A stretch of DNA of 41,176 nucleotides from Alphaproteobacteria bacterium. Its GTDB lineage: Bacteria > Pseudomonadota > Alphaproteobacteria > Caulobacterales > Parvularculaceae. The notes beneath the pieces are model-generated. The model searched no databases and had not been told where the DNA came from. It saw only the letters and a program-made list of their open reading frames with translations. Location: positions 1 to 41,176 of the forward strand of contig JAUHYK010000038.1 of the NCBI GenBank assembly GCA_030426465.1, given 5' to 3'. The stretch's first letter is position 1. Every line of letters begins with the position of its first letter. The position numbers and the translations under genes were made by a program. Below, in pieces: positions 1 through 8,663 of the stretch.

Positions 1-1
1 C

Positions 2-214
<213 letters not shown>

Positions 215-224
215 GAGCGGGTCC

Positions 225-608
225 ATGAGCTACTACATCGCGAAAACCGTTTCCGGCGAATTTGATGACGTGATCGCGCGCGTCACCGAAGCGCTCAAGG
301 CCGAAGGCTTCGGCGTCCTCACCGAGATCGACGTCGCGGCGACGCTGAAGAAAAAGATCGATGTGGATTTCCGTCCCTATCGCATTCTCGGCGCCTGCAA
401 TCCTCAGATGGCTTACAAGGCGCTATCCGCTGAGGACAAGATCGGCGTCATGCTCCCCTGCAACGTCATCGTTCAGCAAACAGATGAAGGCGTTGAAGTC
501 GCCGCCGTTGATCCTGTCGCCTCCATGCAGGCGGTGGAAAATCCCGGCCTTGGCGATATCGCCGGCCCCGTAAAAGAAGCGCTTGCGCGCGTTGTGAACT
601 CCCTTTGA
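225..608 (+). CDS. DUF302-family small protein between pheS and pheT
   Basis: A 127-residue soluble protein with no signal peptide or membrane segment. Its pattern is that of DUF302: an N-terminal KTVSGEFDDVIARVTEALKA helix, the FGVLTEIDV strand, then RILGACNPQMAYKAL and the GVMLPCNVIV strand. DUF302 proteins are small alpha/beta proteins without an established activity; a ligand-binding role has been suggested for some. A good ribosome site (TAGGAGCGGG) ends a few bases before the ATG. The gene starts 10 bases after pheS stops and ends 13 bases before pheT starts, so it is surely co-transcribed with both. I see no sequence feature explaining a link to phenylalanylation. Confidence 0.85.
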   Translation: MSYYIAKTVSGEFDDVIARVTEALKAEGFGVLTEIDVAATLKKKIDVDFRPYRILGACNPQMAYKALSAEDKIGVMLPCNVIVQQTDEGVEVAAVDPVASMQAVENPGLGDIAGPVKEALARVVNSL

Positions 609-621
609 GAAAAGCAGAATA

Positions 622-3030
622 ATGAAATTCACTCTGTCCTGGCTGAAAGAGCATCTCGATACTGACGCCAGTCTCGATGAAATCGTCGAGACCATGGTCG
701 CTGTCGGTCTTGAAGTTGAATCGGTAGAGAATCCTGAAGAACGCCTCGCTGCTTTTTCCATTGGTGAAGTGCTGGAGGCGAACCCGCACCCTGACGCCGA
801 CAAGCTGCAGGTCTGCAAGGTCGCCACCAAAGATGGTGAGATGCAGATCGTTTGCGGCGCGCCCAATGCGCGCGCAGGGATCAAGGTCGCCTATGCGCCG
901 GTCGGGGCTTATGTGCCTGGCATCGATGTCACGCTCTCGAAGGCGAAAATCCGCGGCGTTGAGTCTTTCGGCATGATGTGTTCGGTCCGCGAGCTAGAGC
1001 TGGGCGACGATCATGACGGCATTATCGAGGCGCCGGAGACCGCAAAGGTTGGCGATCCGGTGGCGAAGGTGATGGGCGCCAATGATCCGGTGATCGATTT
1101 CGAAGTGACGCCGAATCGCCCCGACACCAATGGCGTCAACGGCGTCGCCCGCGACCTTGCTGCAGCCGGGCTGGGCAAGTTGATCACGCCTGAACCAAAG
1201 CCGGTGAAAGGCGCTTACCCTTCCCCGCAAAAGGTCGAGCTAGACTTTCCGGCGGGGTCTGAAAACGCCTGTCCCGCTTTCGCCGGACGTTATGTGCGCG
1301 GCGTCAAGAACGGGCCGTCGCCGAAATGGCTGCAGGATTACTTACGCGCGCTCGGCCTGCGCCCGATTAGCGCGCTAGTCGATATCACGAACTACATGTC
1401 TTACGACCGCGCCCGTCCCCTTCACGTCTTTGACGCCGATAAACTCAATGGCGTGTTGCGGGCGCGCCTCGGAAAACCGGGTGAAAAATTCCTCGCCCTG
1501 GACGGTAAGGAATATGAAATCGATGAGACCATGACGGTCATCGCCGATGACGCCGCTGTTCTGGGGCTTGGCGGTATTATGGGCGGCGAAGATACCGGCT
1601 GCACCGAAGAGACAACCAACGTCTTTATCGAGTGCGCCTATTTTGATCCTCTGCGCACAGCGAAAACCGGCCGGAAAACCGGTATCGCCTCCGACGCGCG
1701 CTATCGTTTCGAGCGCGGCGTCGATCCGGCGTTCATCCTGCCGGGTATGGAAATGGCGACACAACTTGTGATGGATATGTGCGGCGGCGAGCCGTCGGAA
1801 ATTGTCCTTGCAGGCGATATTCCGCAAACGGATAAAACCGTTCTTTTCCCACCTGCAGAAGTCAAGCGTCTGACCGGTCTGGAGGTCGCGCCGCAGGATT
1901 GCGAACGGATTCTTGACGCGCTTGGCTTCGCCGTGCGCAAAAGCGACCCATGGCAAGTGGATGCGCCGTCCTGGCGGCCTGATATTGAGGGCAAGGCCGA
2001 CCTTGTCGAAGAAATCGCGCGTATAACGGGCTTCGACAAGCTGCCTGCTGCGCCTTTGCCGATGCTGAAAGCCGTGGAAACGCCAAAACTGACCGCAGGC
2101 CAGGAACGTCGCCGTATGGCTCGGCGCGCGCTTGCCGGGCGAGGTCTGTTGGAGGCGGTGACATGGTCTTTCCTTGACCAGAAACACGCCGAACTTTTTA
2201 TGAGCGCAGACGAGATCAAGGCGAAGGGCCTCACCCTCGCCAATCCGATTGCGTCCGACCTTGGCGTCATGCGCTCGTCACTCCTGCCAAACCTGATCGC
2301 CGCGCTTCAACGCAACGCCGATCGCGGTCGGAACGATCTTGCGCTGTTTGAGGTCGCGCCGATCTATGCTGGCGATCAGCCTGCGGATCACGCGAATGCT
2401 GCGGGCGGCGCCCGCCGCTCCGATCCCCAGCGTCACTGGCAAGGCGCTGCGGCGAAAGTTGATGCTTTTACTGTGAAAGCTGACGCCATCGCAGCGCTCG
2501 AAGCGGCGGGCGCGCCTGTCGCAAGTTTGCAAACGTCGGTAGAAGCGCCTGACTATTTCCATCCCGGCCGATCCGGCGCGCTGCGTCTCGGGCCGAAAGC
2601 GCTCGCCCATTTCGGCGAGATTCATCCGCGGGTGTTGAAAGCCATGGATGTGGACGGGCCGGTTCATGGCTTCGAGGTGTTTCTGGACATCATCCCCGAG
2701 CCGAAAAAGAAGGGAGCGAAAACCCGGCCTGCGCTCGACGCGTCAGAGCTGTTGCCGCTTTCGCGTGATTTCGCCTTCGTTGTCGACGAAGCGGTCGCCG
2801 CCGAGGCGCTCCTCAAGGCGGTGCGCGGGGCGGAGAAAAAGCTCATCCGCGATGTCAGCCTTTTTGACGTTTACCAAGGCAAGGGCGTGCCGGATGGCAA
2901 GAAATCCCTCGCCGTCGAGGTGACCCTGCAGCCGCGGGACAAGACCCTTACAGACGAGGAAATCGAGGCGGTTTCGGCCCGCATTGTGGCCCAGGTTGAA
3001 AAGGCTGTTGGCGGAAGCCTGCGGGCCTGA
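622..3030 (+). CDS. pheT: Phenylalanine-tRNA ligase beta subunit
   Basis: At 802 residues this is the normal length for bacterial PheT. The order of domains is as expected: an N-terminal B1 segment (MKFTLSWLKEHL), an EMAP-like tRNA-binding OB fold at about residues 40-150 (FSIGEVLEANPHPDADKLQV), the B3/B4 editing region at about 210-380, B5 at about 405-475, the catalytic-like core, and a C-terminal ferredoxin-like anticodon-binding domain from about 705 (LPLSRDFAFVVDE). The beta subunit binds tRNA-Phe and edits mischarged Tyr-tRNA. It forms the end of the pheS-DUF302-pheT operon and is followed 92 bases later by tRNA-Thr. Confidence 0.98.
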   Translation: MKFTLSWLKEHLDTDASLDEIVETMVAVGLEVESVENPEERLAAFSIGEVLEANPHPDADKLQVCKVATKDGEMQIVCGAPNARAGIKVAYAPVGAYVPGIDVTLSKAKIRGVESFGMMCSVRELELGDDHDGIIEAPETAKVGDPVAKVMGANDPVIDFEVTPNRPDTNGVNGVARDLAAAGLGKLITPEPKPVKGAYPSPQKVELDFPAGSENACPAFAGRYVRGVKNGPSPKWLQDYLRALGLRPISALVDITNYMSYDRARPLHVFDADKLNGVLRARLGKPGEKFLALDGKEYEIDETMTVIADDAAVLGLGGIMGGEDTGCTEETTNVFIECAYFDPLRTAKTGRKTGIASDARYRFERGVDPAFILPGMEMATQLVMDMCGGEPSEIVLAGDIPQTDKTVLFPPAEVKRLTGLEVAPQDCERILDALGFAVRKSDPWQVDAPSWRPDIEGKADLVEEIARITGFDKLPAAPLPMLKAVETPKLTAGQERRRMARRALAGRGLLEAVTWSFLDQKHAELFMSADEIKAKGLTLANPIASDLGVMRSSLLPNLIAALQRNADRGRNDLALFEVAPIYAGDQPADHANAAGGARRSDPQRHWQGAAAKVDAFTVKADAIAALEAAGAPVASLQTSVEAPDYFHPGRSGALRLGPKALAHFGEIHPRVLKAMDVDGPVHGFEVFLDIIPEPKKKGAKTRPALDASELLPLSRDFAFVVDEAVAAEALLKAVRGAEKKLIRDVSLFDVYQGKGVPDGKKSLAVEVTLQPRDKTLTDEEIEAVSARIVAQVEKAVGGSLRA

Positions 3031-3122
3031 CCCGTGCGGCGCCTGAAAGCGCTCTTTTCCCGCGCAAACCGGCTTGCGGATCGCGTCTCGCCAAGTTATG
3101 ACGCGCTTCCGCCAGCCGGTAA

Positions 3123-3198
3123 GCCGCATTAGCTCAGCTGGTAGAGCACATCATTCGTAATGATGGGGTCGGGTGTTCAAGTCACCCATGCGGCACCA
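3123..3198 (+). tRNA. tRNA-Thr (anticodon CGT)
   Basis: A complete 76-base cloverleaf can be folded by eye. The acceptor stem is GCCGCAT/ATGCGGC and the D arm is GCTC/GAGC. The anticodon stem CATCA/TGATG encloses the loop TTCGTAA, giving anticodon CGT, which reads ACG threonine codons. The T arm is GGGTG-TTCAAGT-CACCC. The 3' CCA is encoded in the DNA. A run of six T follows directly and may end transcription. The last 14 bases (3185-3198) are repeated exactly at 9833-9846, which suggests that the gene's 3' end serves as an integration site. Confidence 0.97.
3185..3198 (+). repeat. Putative attachment site copy within the tRNA-Thr 3' end
   Basis: The sequence CCCATGCGGCACCA forms the 3' half of the acceptor stem plus discriminator and CCA. 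It is identical to 9833-9846. Extended without gaps to 3176-3203 against 9824-9851, the two agree at 24 of 28 positions. Integration into tRNA 3' ends, leaving such a direct repeat, is the classic signature of tyrosine-recombinase islands. Confidence 0.6.
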
Positions 3199-3211
3199 TT
3201 TTTTGAAATCC

Positions 3212-3673
3212 TCACGAATTCAGCGCCTTGCCGCTATCACGCAGTAGGCGGCGCGGACCGCCCGGTTTCTTGAAAGCGCCATCAAAAAATATCGAACAGA
3301 TAACGATTGCGCCGGCGATGATGTGAACGAAGAGGGTTATCGCAGGGCGTAGTTCAAACTTTCCTGTATCCTGAAGCATCTTGAAATAGGAAATGATTTC
3401 ACTCTCGCGGCAACAATCCATAGCGGCGTATACCAGAATGTCGTTTGCTGCATGTTCGTAGAATATCTGCTGTTGCAGCGAGACAATGAAATTCAGAACC
3501 GCGAACACCGAGTAAAAGATGATCGCAAACGCCTTTTCTGTACGGTTGAGTGGGCGATCAACATAGATGATGCCGCCAAAGAGCGCCATGTGAATAGTCA
3601 GAAAAAGCGCCCACTGGGCGTCGATGCGATGCCCAGTGGAAATTATAATGTTGGTTATCTCGTAGGGAGACAT
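3212..3673 (-). CDS. Small hypothetical inner-membrane protein
   Basis: A 153-residue protein that I do not recognise. It has about four hydrophobic segments: roughly residues 20-37 (WALFLTIHMALFGGIIYV), 48-66 (FAIIFYSVFAVLNFIVSL), a weaker one near 78-86, and 110-128 (ITLFVHIIAGAIVICSIFF). The C-terminus is basic (KKPGGPRRLLR). It starts 10 bases after the stop of the channel gene and is probably the last gene of the minus-strand operon that includes the sulfatase. The stop lies 13 bases from the tRNA. Its base composition looks less GC-rich than the chromosome around it, which agrees with an acquired origin. Confidence 0.7.
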   Translation of the reverse strand: MSPYEITNIIISTGHRIDAQWALFLTIHMALFGGIIYVDRPLNRTEKAFAIIFYSVFAVLNFIVSLQQQIFYEHAANDILVYAAMDCCRESEIISYFKMLQDTGKFELRPAITLFVHIIAGAIVICSIFFDGAFKKPGGPRRLLRDSGKALNS

Positions 3674-3683
3674 TTGACCGTGC

Positions 3684-4661
3684 TCACTCGCCTTTAAATT
3701 TTTTCACGCGTTCAAGGACGTCGTGCCATGCGTAGGAGAGTGTGACTTTCGTCAACGAGCCTTCGAGATCGAAGGGATCAGTTGAAGATGACAGCGTCTG
3801 CATATGCGTCAGATAGAGATGCATGCTGTCATTGATTTCCCAATTGAGGGTGGCGCCGAGCGCTTGCGCGCCAAGCCCATCGGTCTCGCGGACGAAGGCG
3901 CCGGTCGTTGCGTCGGAATAGGTCTGCTGTCCGCCATTGATCCAGGTGTAGTCGGCGGAAATGTAGACCTTGCGTGTGAGGTCGCGGGTAAGATGCGCTT
4001 CAATCGCGAATGTGGGGTCCTGCTCAATGCGATTGCCGAGATTGTTGTCATTGGCGCCATAAAGCATGAGCGAGGGAACGACTTCGAGCGTTGTGCGCTT
4101 GCCTGGAACCCAGGGACCGATCGACTTCACCATTGGCGCTGAAAAGCGGATACGCCACTGGTTCGAGCCGACATTCAGCGCCTCGTTTTCATTATACTGT
4201 CCGAACGGGAAATAGATCATCGCTCCGAGATTGGCGCTAAAATCGAGATCGTGACGCAGGAAATCCTTCGCTTTCATCGCCGGGACGCCAACAAGATTAA
4301 TAGTTGCGCCGAAGGACGGATCGCCGAGACCTTTGACGAAGTCATCATTAGTCGATAGCGGCAAAGGCGAGTCGGTCTTCAATGTTCCGGCGGGCACAAC
4401 TAATTGCCAATAGACGGCGCGGCCAAAGAACACCTGATTTCGCGTATAGGTCAGGAGGAAGAGATCGCTGTCGATGTCGACATTGGCCTGAACCTGGTTC
4501 CAGACTGACCACGAAGCGTTGGCCGTTCCATTGATGTAATGCGCAGCGACGACGTTGTAGTTCTTTGGCATCGGCCAGTAGGTGCGCGGGCCGTCGAATT
4601 GCGCGTAGGCCGGCGTCACAAGGAGCAAAAGCAGCGTTAAGAATGAGATGAGCTTTTTCAT
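3684..4661 (-). CDS. Outer-membrane channel-like protein, phenol-degradation MetA type
   Basis: A 325-residue exported protein with a clear Sec signal peptide (MKKLISFLTLLLLLVTPAYAQ, cut after AYA). The mature part resembles the MetA-pathway-of-phenol-degradation family (PF13557): alternating amphipathic strands, a GLGDPSFGATINL segment, and a closing aromatic strand. Members are predicted outer-membrane beta-barrels near catabolic genes and are assumed to admit hydrophobic substrates. I chose the ATG at 4661 because the signal peptide begins there and GGGAAAG lies upstream. The frame is open further upstream, but that stretch overlaps the sulfatase gene and reads as low-complexity Thr/Pro/Arg. 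It starts 16 bases after the sulfatase stop. Confidence 0.8.
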   Translation of the reverse strand: MKKLISFLTLLLLLVTPAYAQFDGPRTYWPMPKNYNVVAAHYINGTANASWSVWNQVQANVDIDSDLFLLTYTRNQVFFGRAVYWQLVVPAGTLKTDSPLPLSTNDDFVKGLGDPSFGATINLVGVPAMKAKDFLRHDLDFSANLGAMIYFPFGQYNENEALNVGSNQWRIRFSAPMVKSIGPWVPGKRTTLEVVPSLMLYGANDNNLGNRIEQDPTFAIEAHLTRDLTRKVYISADYTWINGGQQTYSDATTGAFVRETDGLGAQALGATLNWEINDSMHLYLTHMQTLSSSTDPFDLEGSLTKVTLSYAWHDVLERVKKFKGE

Positions 4662-4677
4662 GGTGGCTTTCCCTAGA

Positions 4678-6489
4678 TTATTCGTCATCGGAGTCGTCGT
4701 CGGACGATACCCAGTTGGCTTCGCCGCCGCGCGGCCAGTCAGGTGCGTCAACGGGTGGGCGCGGCGGCAGGTTCTCCTCCATGCCGTCAAATACGGTGCG
4801 GTCCGGGACGATGACGTTGTTGGCTTTGGCGTAGGCGTTCCAAGCCGCAATCATGCGGGCTGTTACTGCCGGATTGTCATCTGAAAGGTCTTTCGTTTCG
4901 GATGGATCGGCGGCGAGGTTGAACAACTGCCAATCCGACTTGCCGAAAGGCTCATACATCCAGGTGATTTTCCAATCGCCTTCGCGATAGGCGCGGCCGC
5001 CGAAAATCTCCATACCGAGGCCGCGAGAAGAAAACTGGTTGCCGCCATCGAAAAGCGGCGCCCAGGAACGGCCCCGCTGCAGTGATGCGGATTCCGGTCT
5101 GAACAATGCCGTCAGCGGCGTATCGGCAGCGTCAAGCATGGTCGGCGCGATGTCGCTGACATGCATGATATCCTGATCGTTGATGGCGCCTGGCGTTTGG
5201 TTGTTCTTGCTCCAGACAATGAGGGGGGAGCGAACGCCGCCATCGAAGCTTGTAAGCTTGTAGCCGGTGAAAGGCGTTGCGGAGACCTGGGCCCAGGCGA
5301 CGCCTTGGGACAGCCATGCGTCGGGACGTCCCCAGGACGCGAAGTCGGTTTCGTATTTGTTGGCGTAGAAGTTCGCCGCCATCACCTTGCCCGCGCCGCG
5401 CTTGGCGTCTTCAATCGGATCATGTGGATTAGGTCCGTTGTCGGAAAAGAAAATGATAATCGTATTGTCGAGTTGTCCCGTCTCTTGGAGATGATTGAGA
5501 AGACGGCCGACCTGAAGGTCGAGATATTCGACGACCGACGCATAAATTTCCATGCGCCGCGCGGCCTGTACCTGCGCCACGCCGGTGAGCTTGTCATATT
5601 CCGGGACGTACCAGACGCGTGGCGACAGCGTTGCTGATTCCGGCACAACGCCGAGATCTTTCATGCGTTGAAGGCGCGCCTCGCGAATATCGTCCCAGCC
5701 GTCGTCGTAAGCGCCCTTGTAGCGGCGCAACCAGCCTTTCGGCGCCTGAATGGGGTCGTGCGGCGCCTGATAGGCGAGATAAGCGAAGAACGGCTGATCC
5801 GCCGGCGCGCTGTCGATATAGTCGATGATCTTGTCGGTATAGGTGCGGGTCGAATAATAGTTTTTCGGAAGCCGCGTTAGATATTCGCCGTCTTCAACAT
5901 ATTCCGCTTTTTCGGCGTCGTTATTCGGGCCGGTCATGTCGTAGTGGCTGCCTGAGCCGTTGAGGAGCGCAAAGCTCCGGTCGAAACCGCGCGCAGCAGG
6001 AAGGTGATCGGGCGAATGGCCAAGATGCCACTTGCCCGCCATATAGGTGTGATAGCCGTTGTCGCGCATCGCCTCCGCAATGGTGCGATAATCGGTGCGC
6101 AAGACGCCTTCATAGCCTGGCTGTCCGAGTTGGTTTGGCGCCGTGCGCTCATACATGTTGCCTAGACCAACAACGTGATTGTCGAGACCGGTGAGCAACA
6201 TGCTACGGGTCGGTGAACAGTTCGGCGCCACATAGAAGTTGGTGTAGCGCTGGCCTTCGAACGCCAGCCGGTCGAGGTTGGGCGTTGCGATTTCTCCGCC
6301 AAAAGCGCCGATGTCGGAAAAGCCAAGGTCATCGGCGACAATCAAAATGATGTTCGGGCGCTGCGCCGAGGGGCTTGTTTCCACCTCTTGAGCGCGCGCC
6401 ATCAGGTTGAGCGATGCAAGTGCGCTGACGGCGGCGGCCAGAATCCGACGCCGTTTACGGTTGGCGCTGATGTTTTCTTCGCGCCTCAT
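4678..6489 (-). CDS. Exported type I (formylglycine) sulfatase
   Basis: At 603 residues this is an alkaline-phosphatase-superfamily sulfatase that hydrolyses sulfate esters. It has a basic N-terminus and hydrophobic stretch (RKRRRILAAAVSALASL) acting as an export signal, the metal site IVADDLGFSD (Asp53, Asp54), and the sulfatase signature CSPTR with Cys91 as the residue converted to formylglycine and Arg95 nearby. Other core motifs are GKWHLGHSPDHLPAARGFD, FFAYLAYQAPHDPIQAP and FFSDNGPNP. The substrate cannot be read; the family includes arylsulfatases and carbohydrate sulfatases. Its start overlaps the stop of the upstream lipoprotein gene by 4 bases (ATGA), so the two are translationally coupled. 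No formylglycine-generating enzyme is in this window. Confidence 0.93.
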   Translation of the reverse strand: MRREENISANRKRRRILAAAVSALASLNLMARAQEVETSPSAQRPNIILIVADDLGFSDIGAFGGEIATPNLDRLAFEGQRYTNFYVAPNCSPTRSMLLTGLDNHVVGLGNMYERTAPNQLGQPGYEGVLRTDYRTIAEAMRDNGYHTYMAGKWHLGHSPDHLPAARGFDRSFALLNGSGSHYDMTGPNNDAEKAEYVEDGEYLTRLPKNYYSTRTYTDKIIDYIDSAPADQPFFAYLAYQAPHDPIQAPKGWLRRYKGAYDDGWDDIREARLQRMKDLGVVPESATLSPRVWYVPEYDKLTGVAQVQAARRMEIYASVVEYLDLQVGRLLNHLQETGQLDNTIIIFFSDNGPNPHDPIEDAKRGAGKVMAANFYANKYETDFASWGRPDAWLSQGVAWAQVSATPFTGYKLTSFDGGVRSPLIVWSKNNQTPGAINDQDIMHVSDIAPTMLDAADTPLTALFRPESASLQRGRSWAPLFDGGNQFSSRGLGMEIFGGRAYREGDWKITWMYEPFGKSDWQLFNLAADPSETKDLSDDNPAVTARMIAAWNAYAKANNVIVPDRTVFDGMEENLPPRPPVDAPDWPRGGEANWVSSDDDSDDE

Positions 6490-7124
6490 TTGGTCACCTC
6501 TTCGGCAATGTTGTCGGGAAACGACTTGAAGACGCTTGTGACTGCAGTTCGGATGATCTCATTCGGGTTTTCGCGGTCATGCTGCGTAATTTTTTTGCTG
6601 GCATATCCTCGCCACACGCTCGATGAGGCCGACATGTCGAAAATTTCGATGGTCAACGTCGCTTCCGGTCTTCCGTCTTGGACGGTTGCCCCAGCGTCAC
6701 GATGTATTCCCGTCCAGAAATCGTTGGGTGCGCCGATCTCACTTGTGGGAAGGCGTTCGCCTCCGACGCGCAGATAACCGGAGGCGTGATTCCAGTTGGC
6801 GCCGTAATACTCGGAGCCGCCGCTAGTTTTAACGTTGTTATGAATTACGACGCCATAGCCGACCGTAAAGTCAGCGGCTTCGCGCTCGGCGACAAAGACG
6901 TACCCCTTGTCTTCCAGCGACGCGACGATCGCTGCTTCGATCCGGTCATCGTTTTTGCGACTGTAACCTGGACGCTCAGTGATCTGCGGGTCGTCTGCGA
7001 CCCAGGAAAATGTCTGATAATCACTGAAGTCGGCTCCGGGCGTAGCGGCGTAATCAACTTTCGGCGCTGAAGCGCACGCTGCGCCCAAGCCGAAGACAGT
7101 TAGAATGAATCCTTTGCGGATCAT
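6486..7124 (-). CDS. DUF4136-type lipoprotein
   Basis: A 212-residue protein with a lipoprotein signal (MIRKGFILTVFGLGAAC, Cys17 as the acylation site). The pattern after it, DYAATPGADFSDYQTFSWV, then a D-RIEAAIVASLEDKGY helix and a C-terminal helix ending FKSFP, is typical of the DUF4136 fold. This family of periplasmic or outer-membrane lipoproteins has no assigned activity. Both ends overlap neighbours by 4 bases (ATGA): the GST-like gene upstream and the sulfatase downstream. It should therefore be made in fixed proportion with the sulfatase. Confidence 0.85.
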   Translation of the reverse strand: MIRKGFILTVFGLGAACASAPKVDYAATPGADFSDYQTFSWVADDPQITERPGYSRKNDDRIEAAIVASLEDKGYVFVAEREAADFTVGYGVVIHNNVKTSGGSEYYGANWNHASGYLRVGGERLPTSEIGAPNDFWTGIHRDAGATVQDGRPEATLTIEIFDMSASSSVWRGYASKKITQHDRENPNEIIRTAVTSVFKSFPDNIAEEVTK

Positions 7125-7957
7125 GGTGCGCTCCTTTGCGTTTTGGGTGAGGAGTTGAAACCGCTGTTGGGAGTAGGCATCACGGTTATGTTTCCAGTGT
7201 CGGTTGAGGATTGGGCGCGCGCCGGAACGCGGCCATCTTTAAGGCCCGCTTGGCAAAAGCTCGGGCGCCGCCGGATCCGGTGGTAATAGGCGGATGTATG
7301 CGGATGGCGGGTGCGATTGACGAAGTCATCCAGTCCCAACCGGCGAAGGCGGGCCACGAACGCTGTCCAAATGGCGTCTACATAGGACCAGCCTCCGCCG
7401 AGAATGTATTCGCGGCCAGCTATATATTTCTCGAATGTGTTGAAGAGTACGTCGAGGTGTCGCAGACGCGCTTGCGTCTCTTCGTGATTGCCGATTGCAT
7501 TCAGCTGATCGCGCAACTCGCTGGTTTTTGCATTATAAGCGGCAGCAAGATCGTGATGTCTCCCGGCGCGGTTTTGCGCCAGACGGATCTGCCGCTTATG
7601 GGCGATGCGCAGGCCTATCCGCCGCCACCCGGCGACGAGGCCCGCTTCCAAGAGAAGATTGCAATAGTCTCCAGGTTGCAGCAGCCACTGCGTGTCTGCG
7701 TCAACCGGCTCTCGGGCGCCGCTCGCCAACGCCCTGCCGATATCCGCTATCGTTGTCATACGCTCGCCGCCGCACGCAAGCACAGGCAACGACATGGAAG
7801 GATTGAGACGGGCGAATTCCGGCGCGAGGTGATCACCGGAAAAGCCACCCCGTACCGTCATGAGGCGGCAAGGCGCGCCGCTTTCGGCGAGCATGATGCG
7901 CGCCATCTGCGACGTCATCCCGCGGGGGTCGTAATAAAGGGTCATCTCGTTCTTCAT
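7121..7957 (-). CDS. Glutathione S-transferase-like protein
   Basis: A 278-residue cytoplasmic protein with a GST layout. An N-terminal thioredoxin-like part (MTLYYDPRGMTSQMARIML, then FARLNPSMSLPVLACGG at about 50-66) is followed by a helical C-terminal part (TFEKYIAGREYILGGGWSYVDAIWTAFVARL at about 190-220), where GSTs carry the typical G-SYVDA helix cap. I use the ATG at 7957, or the one three codons later, because the upstream open frame is low-complexity Ser/Arg/Pro and covers the neighbouring lipoprotein gene. The last 40 residues or so form an unusual Ser/Pro/Thr tail. It could supply a thioether or lyase step for the substrate released by the sulfatase operon; that is inference. Confidence 0.75.
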   Translation of the reverse strand: MKNEMTLYYDPRGMTSQMARIMLAESGAPCRLMTVRGGFSGDHLAPEFARLNPSMSLPVLACGGERMTTIADIGRALASGAREPVDADTQWLLQPGDYCNLLLEAGLVAGWRRIGLRIAHKRQIRLAQNRAGRHHDLAAAYNAKTSELRDQLNAIGNHEETQARLRHLDVLFNTFEKYIAGREYILGGGWSYVDAIWTAFVARLRRLGLDDFVNRTRHPHTSAYYHRIRRRPSFCQAGLKDGRVPARAQSSTDTGNITVMPTPNSGFNSSPKTQRSAP

Positions 7958-8030
7958 CTCAGGGCTCGTTGGAGAACCACCCTTTGCGCCGGCGCCCGGG
8001 GGAGGGGAGACGGCTGCGAGCCGGGGAGGG

Positions 8031-8576
8031 TTAGTCACTGAAACCTTCGTCGTAGCGGCAGGGCGCCGAGCGCCAGTCAGCGGCGTAGGCTTCCGCGGCG
8101 GCGATCTCTTCAGGGCTGAGGTCAGCGCGCAGCTTCTGCACCCGCTTAGCCGCATGCTCGTGGCCATTCGTGGCTGCTCGCTCGAACCACATGAGCGACA
8201 GCGGCTCATTTTTTTTCACAAGTGCGATCTGGGTGAGTTTTTGGCCGGGTGCAGGCGTCCGGGAAGTTGCGCCAGAGTAAATCCGGCCAAGCTCATACTG
8301 CGCGATAGGGAAATCCTGATGCGCCGCCTTGCAGAGCCATTCCGTCGCTGTCTGGGTCGAAAAGCCGGGGCCCCGGCAGCAATAGGAAAGGCCGAGCCTA
8401 GTCTGGGCCTCGGGATCGCCAGCCTCGGCCGCTTCTTCAAGGCCGGCCCGGTCAGAGGCCTTTACGGCGTAGGTCGTGCCGTGAATGCCGGCGGCGACGC
8501 AGCCAGATAGAAAATTCGCGGATAAAGCCAGTCCCGCCAGCAATATCGCCTGCTTTGGTGTGTTGAGCCCGTTCAT
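8031..8576 (-). CDS. Sel1-repeat-like lipoprotein
   Basis: A 181-residue protein starting MNGLNTPKQAILLAGLALSANFLSGC, a lipoprotein signal with Cys26. The mature part contains Sel1/TPR-like alpha repeats: AGDPEAQTRLGLSYCC, then AAHQDFPIAQYELGRIYSG, then SLMWFERAATNGHEHAAKR. These repeats usually mediate protein contacts. I chose the ATG at 8576 because AAAGGAC lies at proper spacing and the signal peptide follows immediately. It diverges from the LytTR gene, with only 87 bases between the two starts, and may lead the minus-strand operon. Confidence 0.8.
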   Translation of the reverse strand: MNGLNTPKQAILLAGLALSANFLSGCVAAGIHGTTYAVKASDRAGLEEAAEAGDPEAQTRLGLSYCCRGPGFSTQTATEWLCKAAHQDFPIAQYELGRIYSGATSRTPAPGQKLTQIALVKKNEPLSLMWFERAATNGHEHAAKRVQKLRADLSPEEIAAAEAYAADWRSAPCRYDEGFSD

Positions 8577-8663
8577 CGCCCATGTCCTTTCCGTGACGTT
8601 CGCGGTGAGGATGGGCGGGGCTTTCGGGGGTCTCAATCGAGATTTCCCGAAAGCAGATTCGCA

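Noticed and set aside
1375-2187. Minus-strand open frame of 270 codons
   Set aside because: It is antisense to pheT, with no protein-family pattern and no promoter or ribosome site.
7211-8041. Plus-strand open frame of 276 codons opposite the GST-like gene
   Set aside because: It lies antisense to a gene with a recognisable fold and operon overlaps, has low-complexity Arg/Ala/Gly content, and shows no family pattern or ribosome site.
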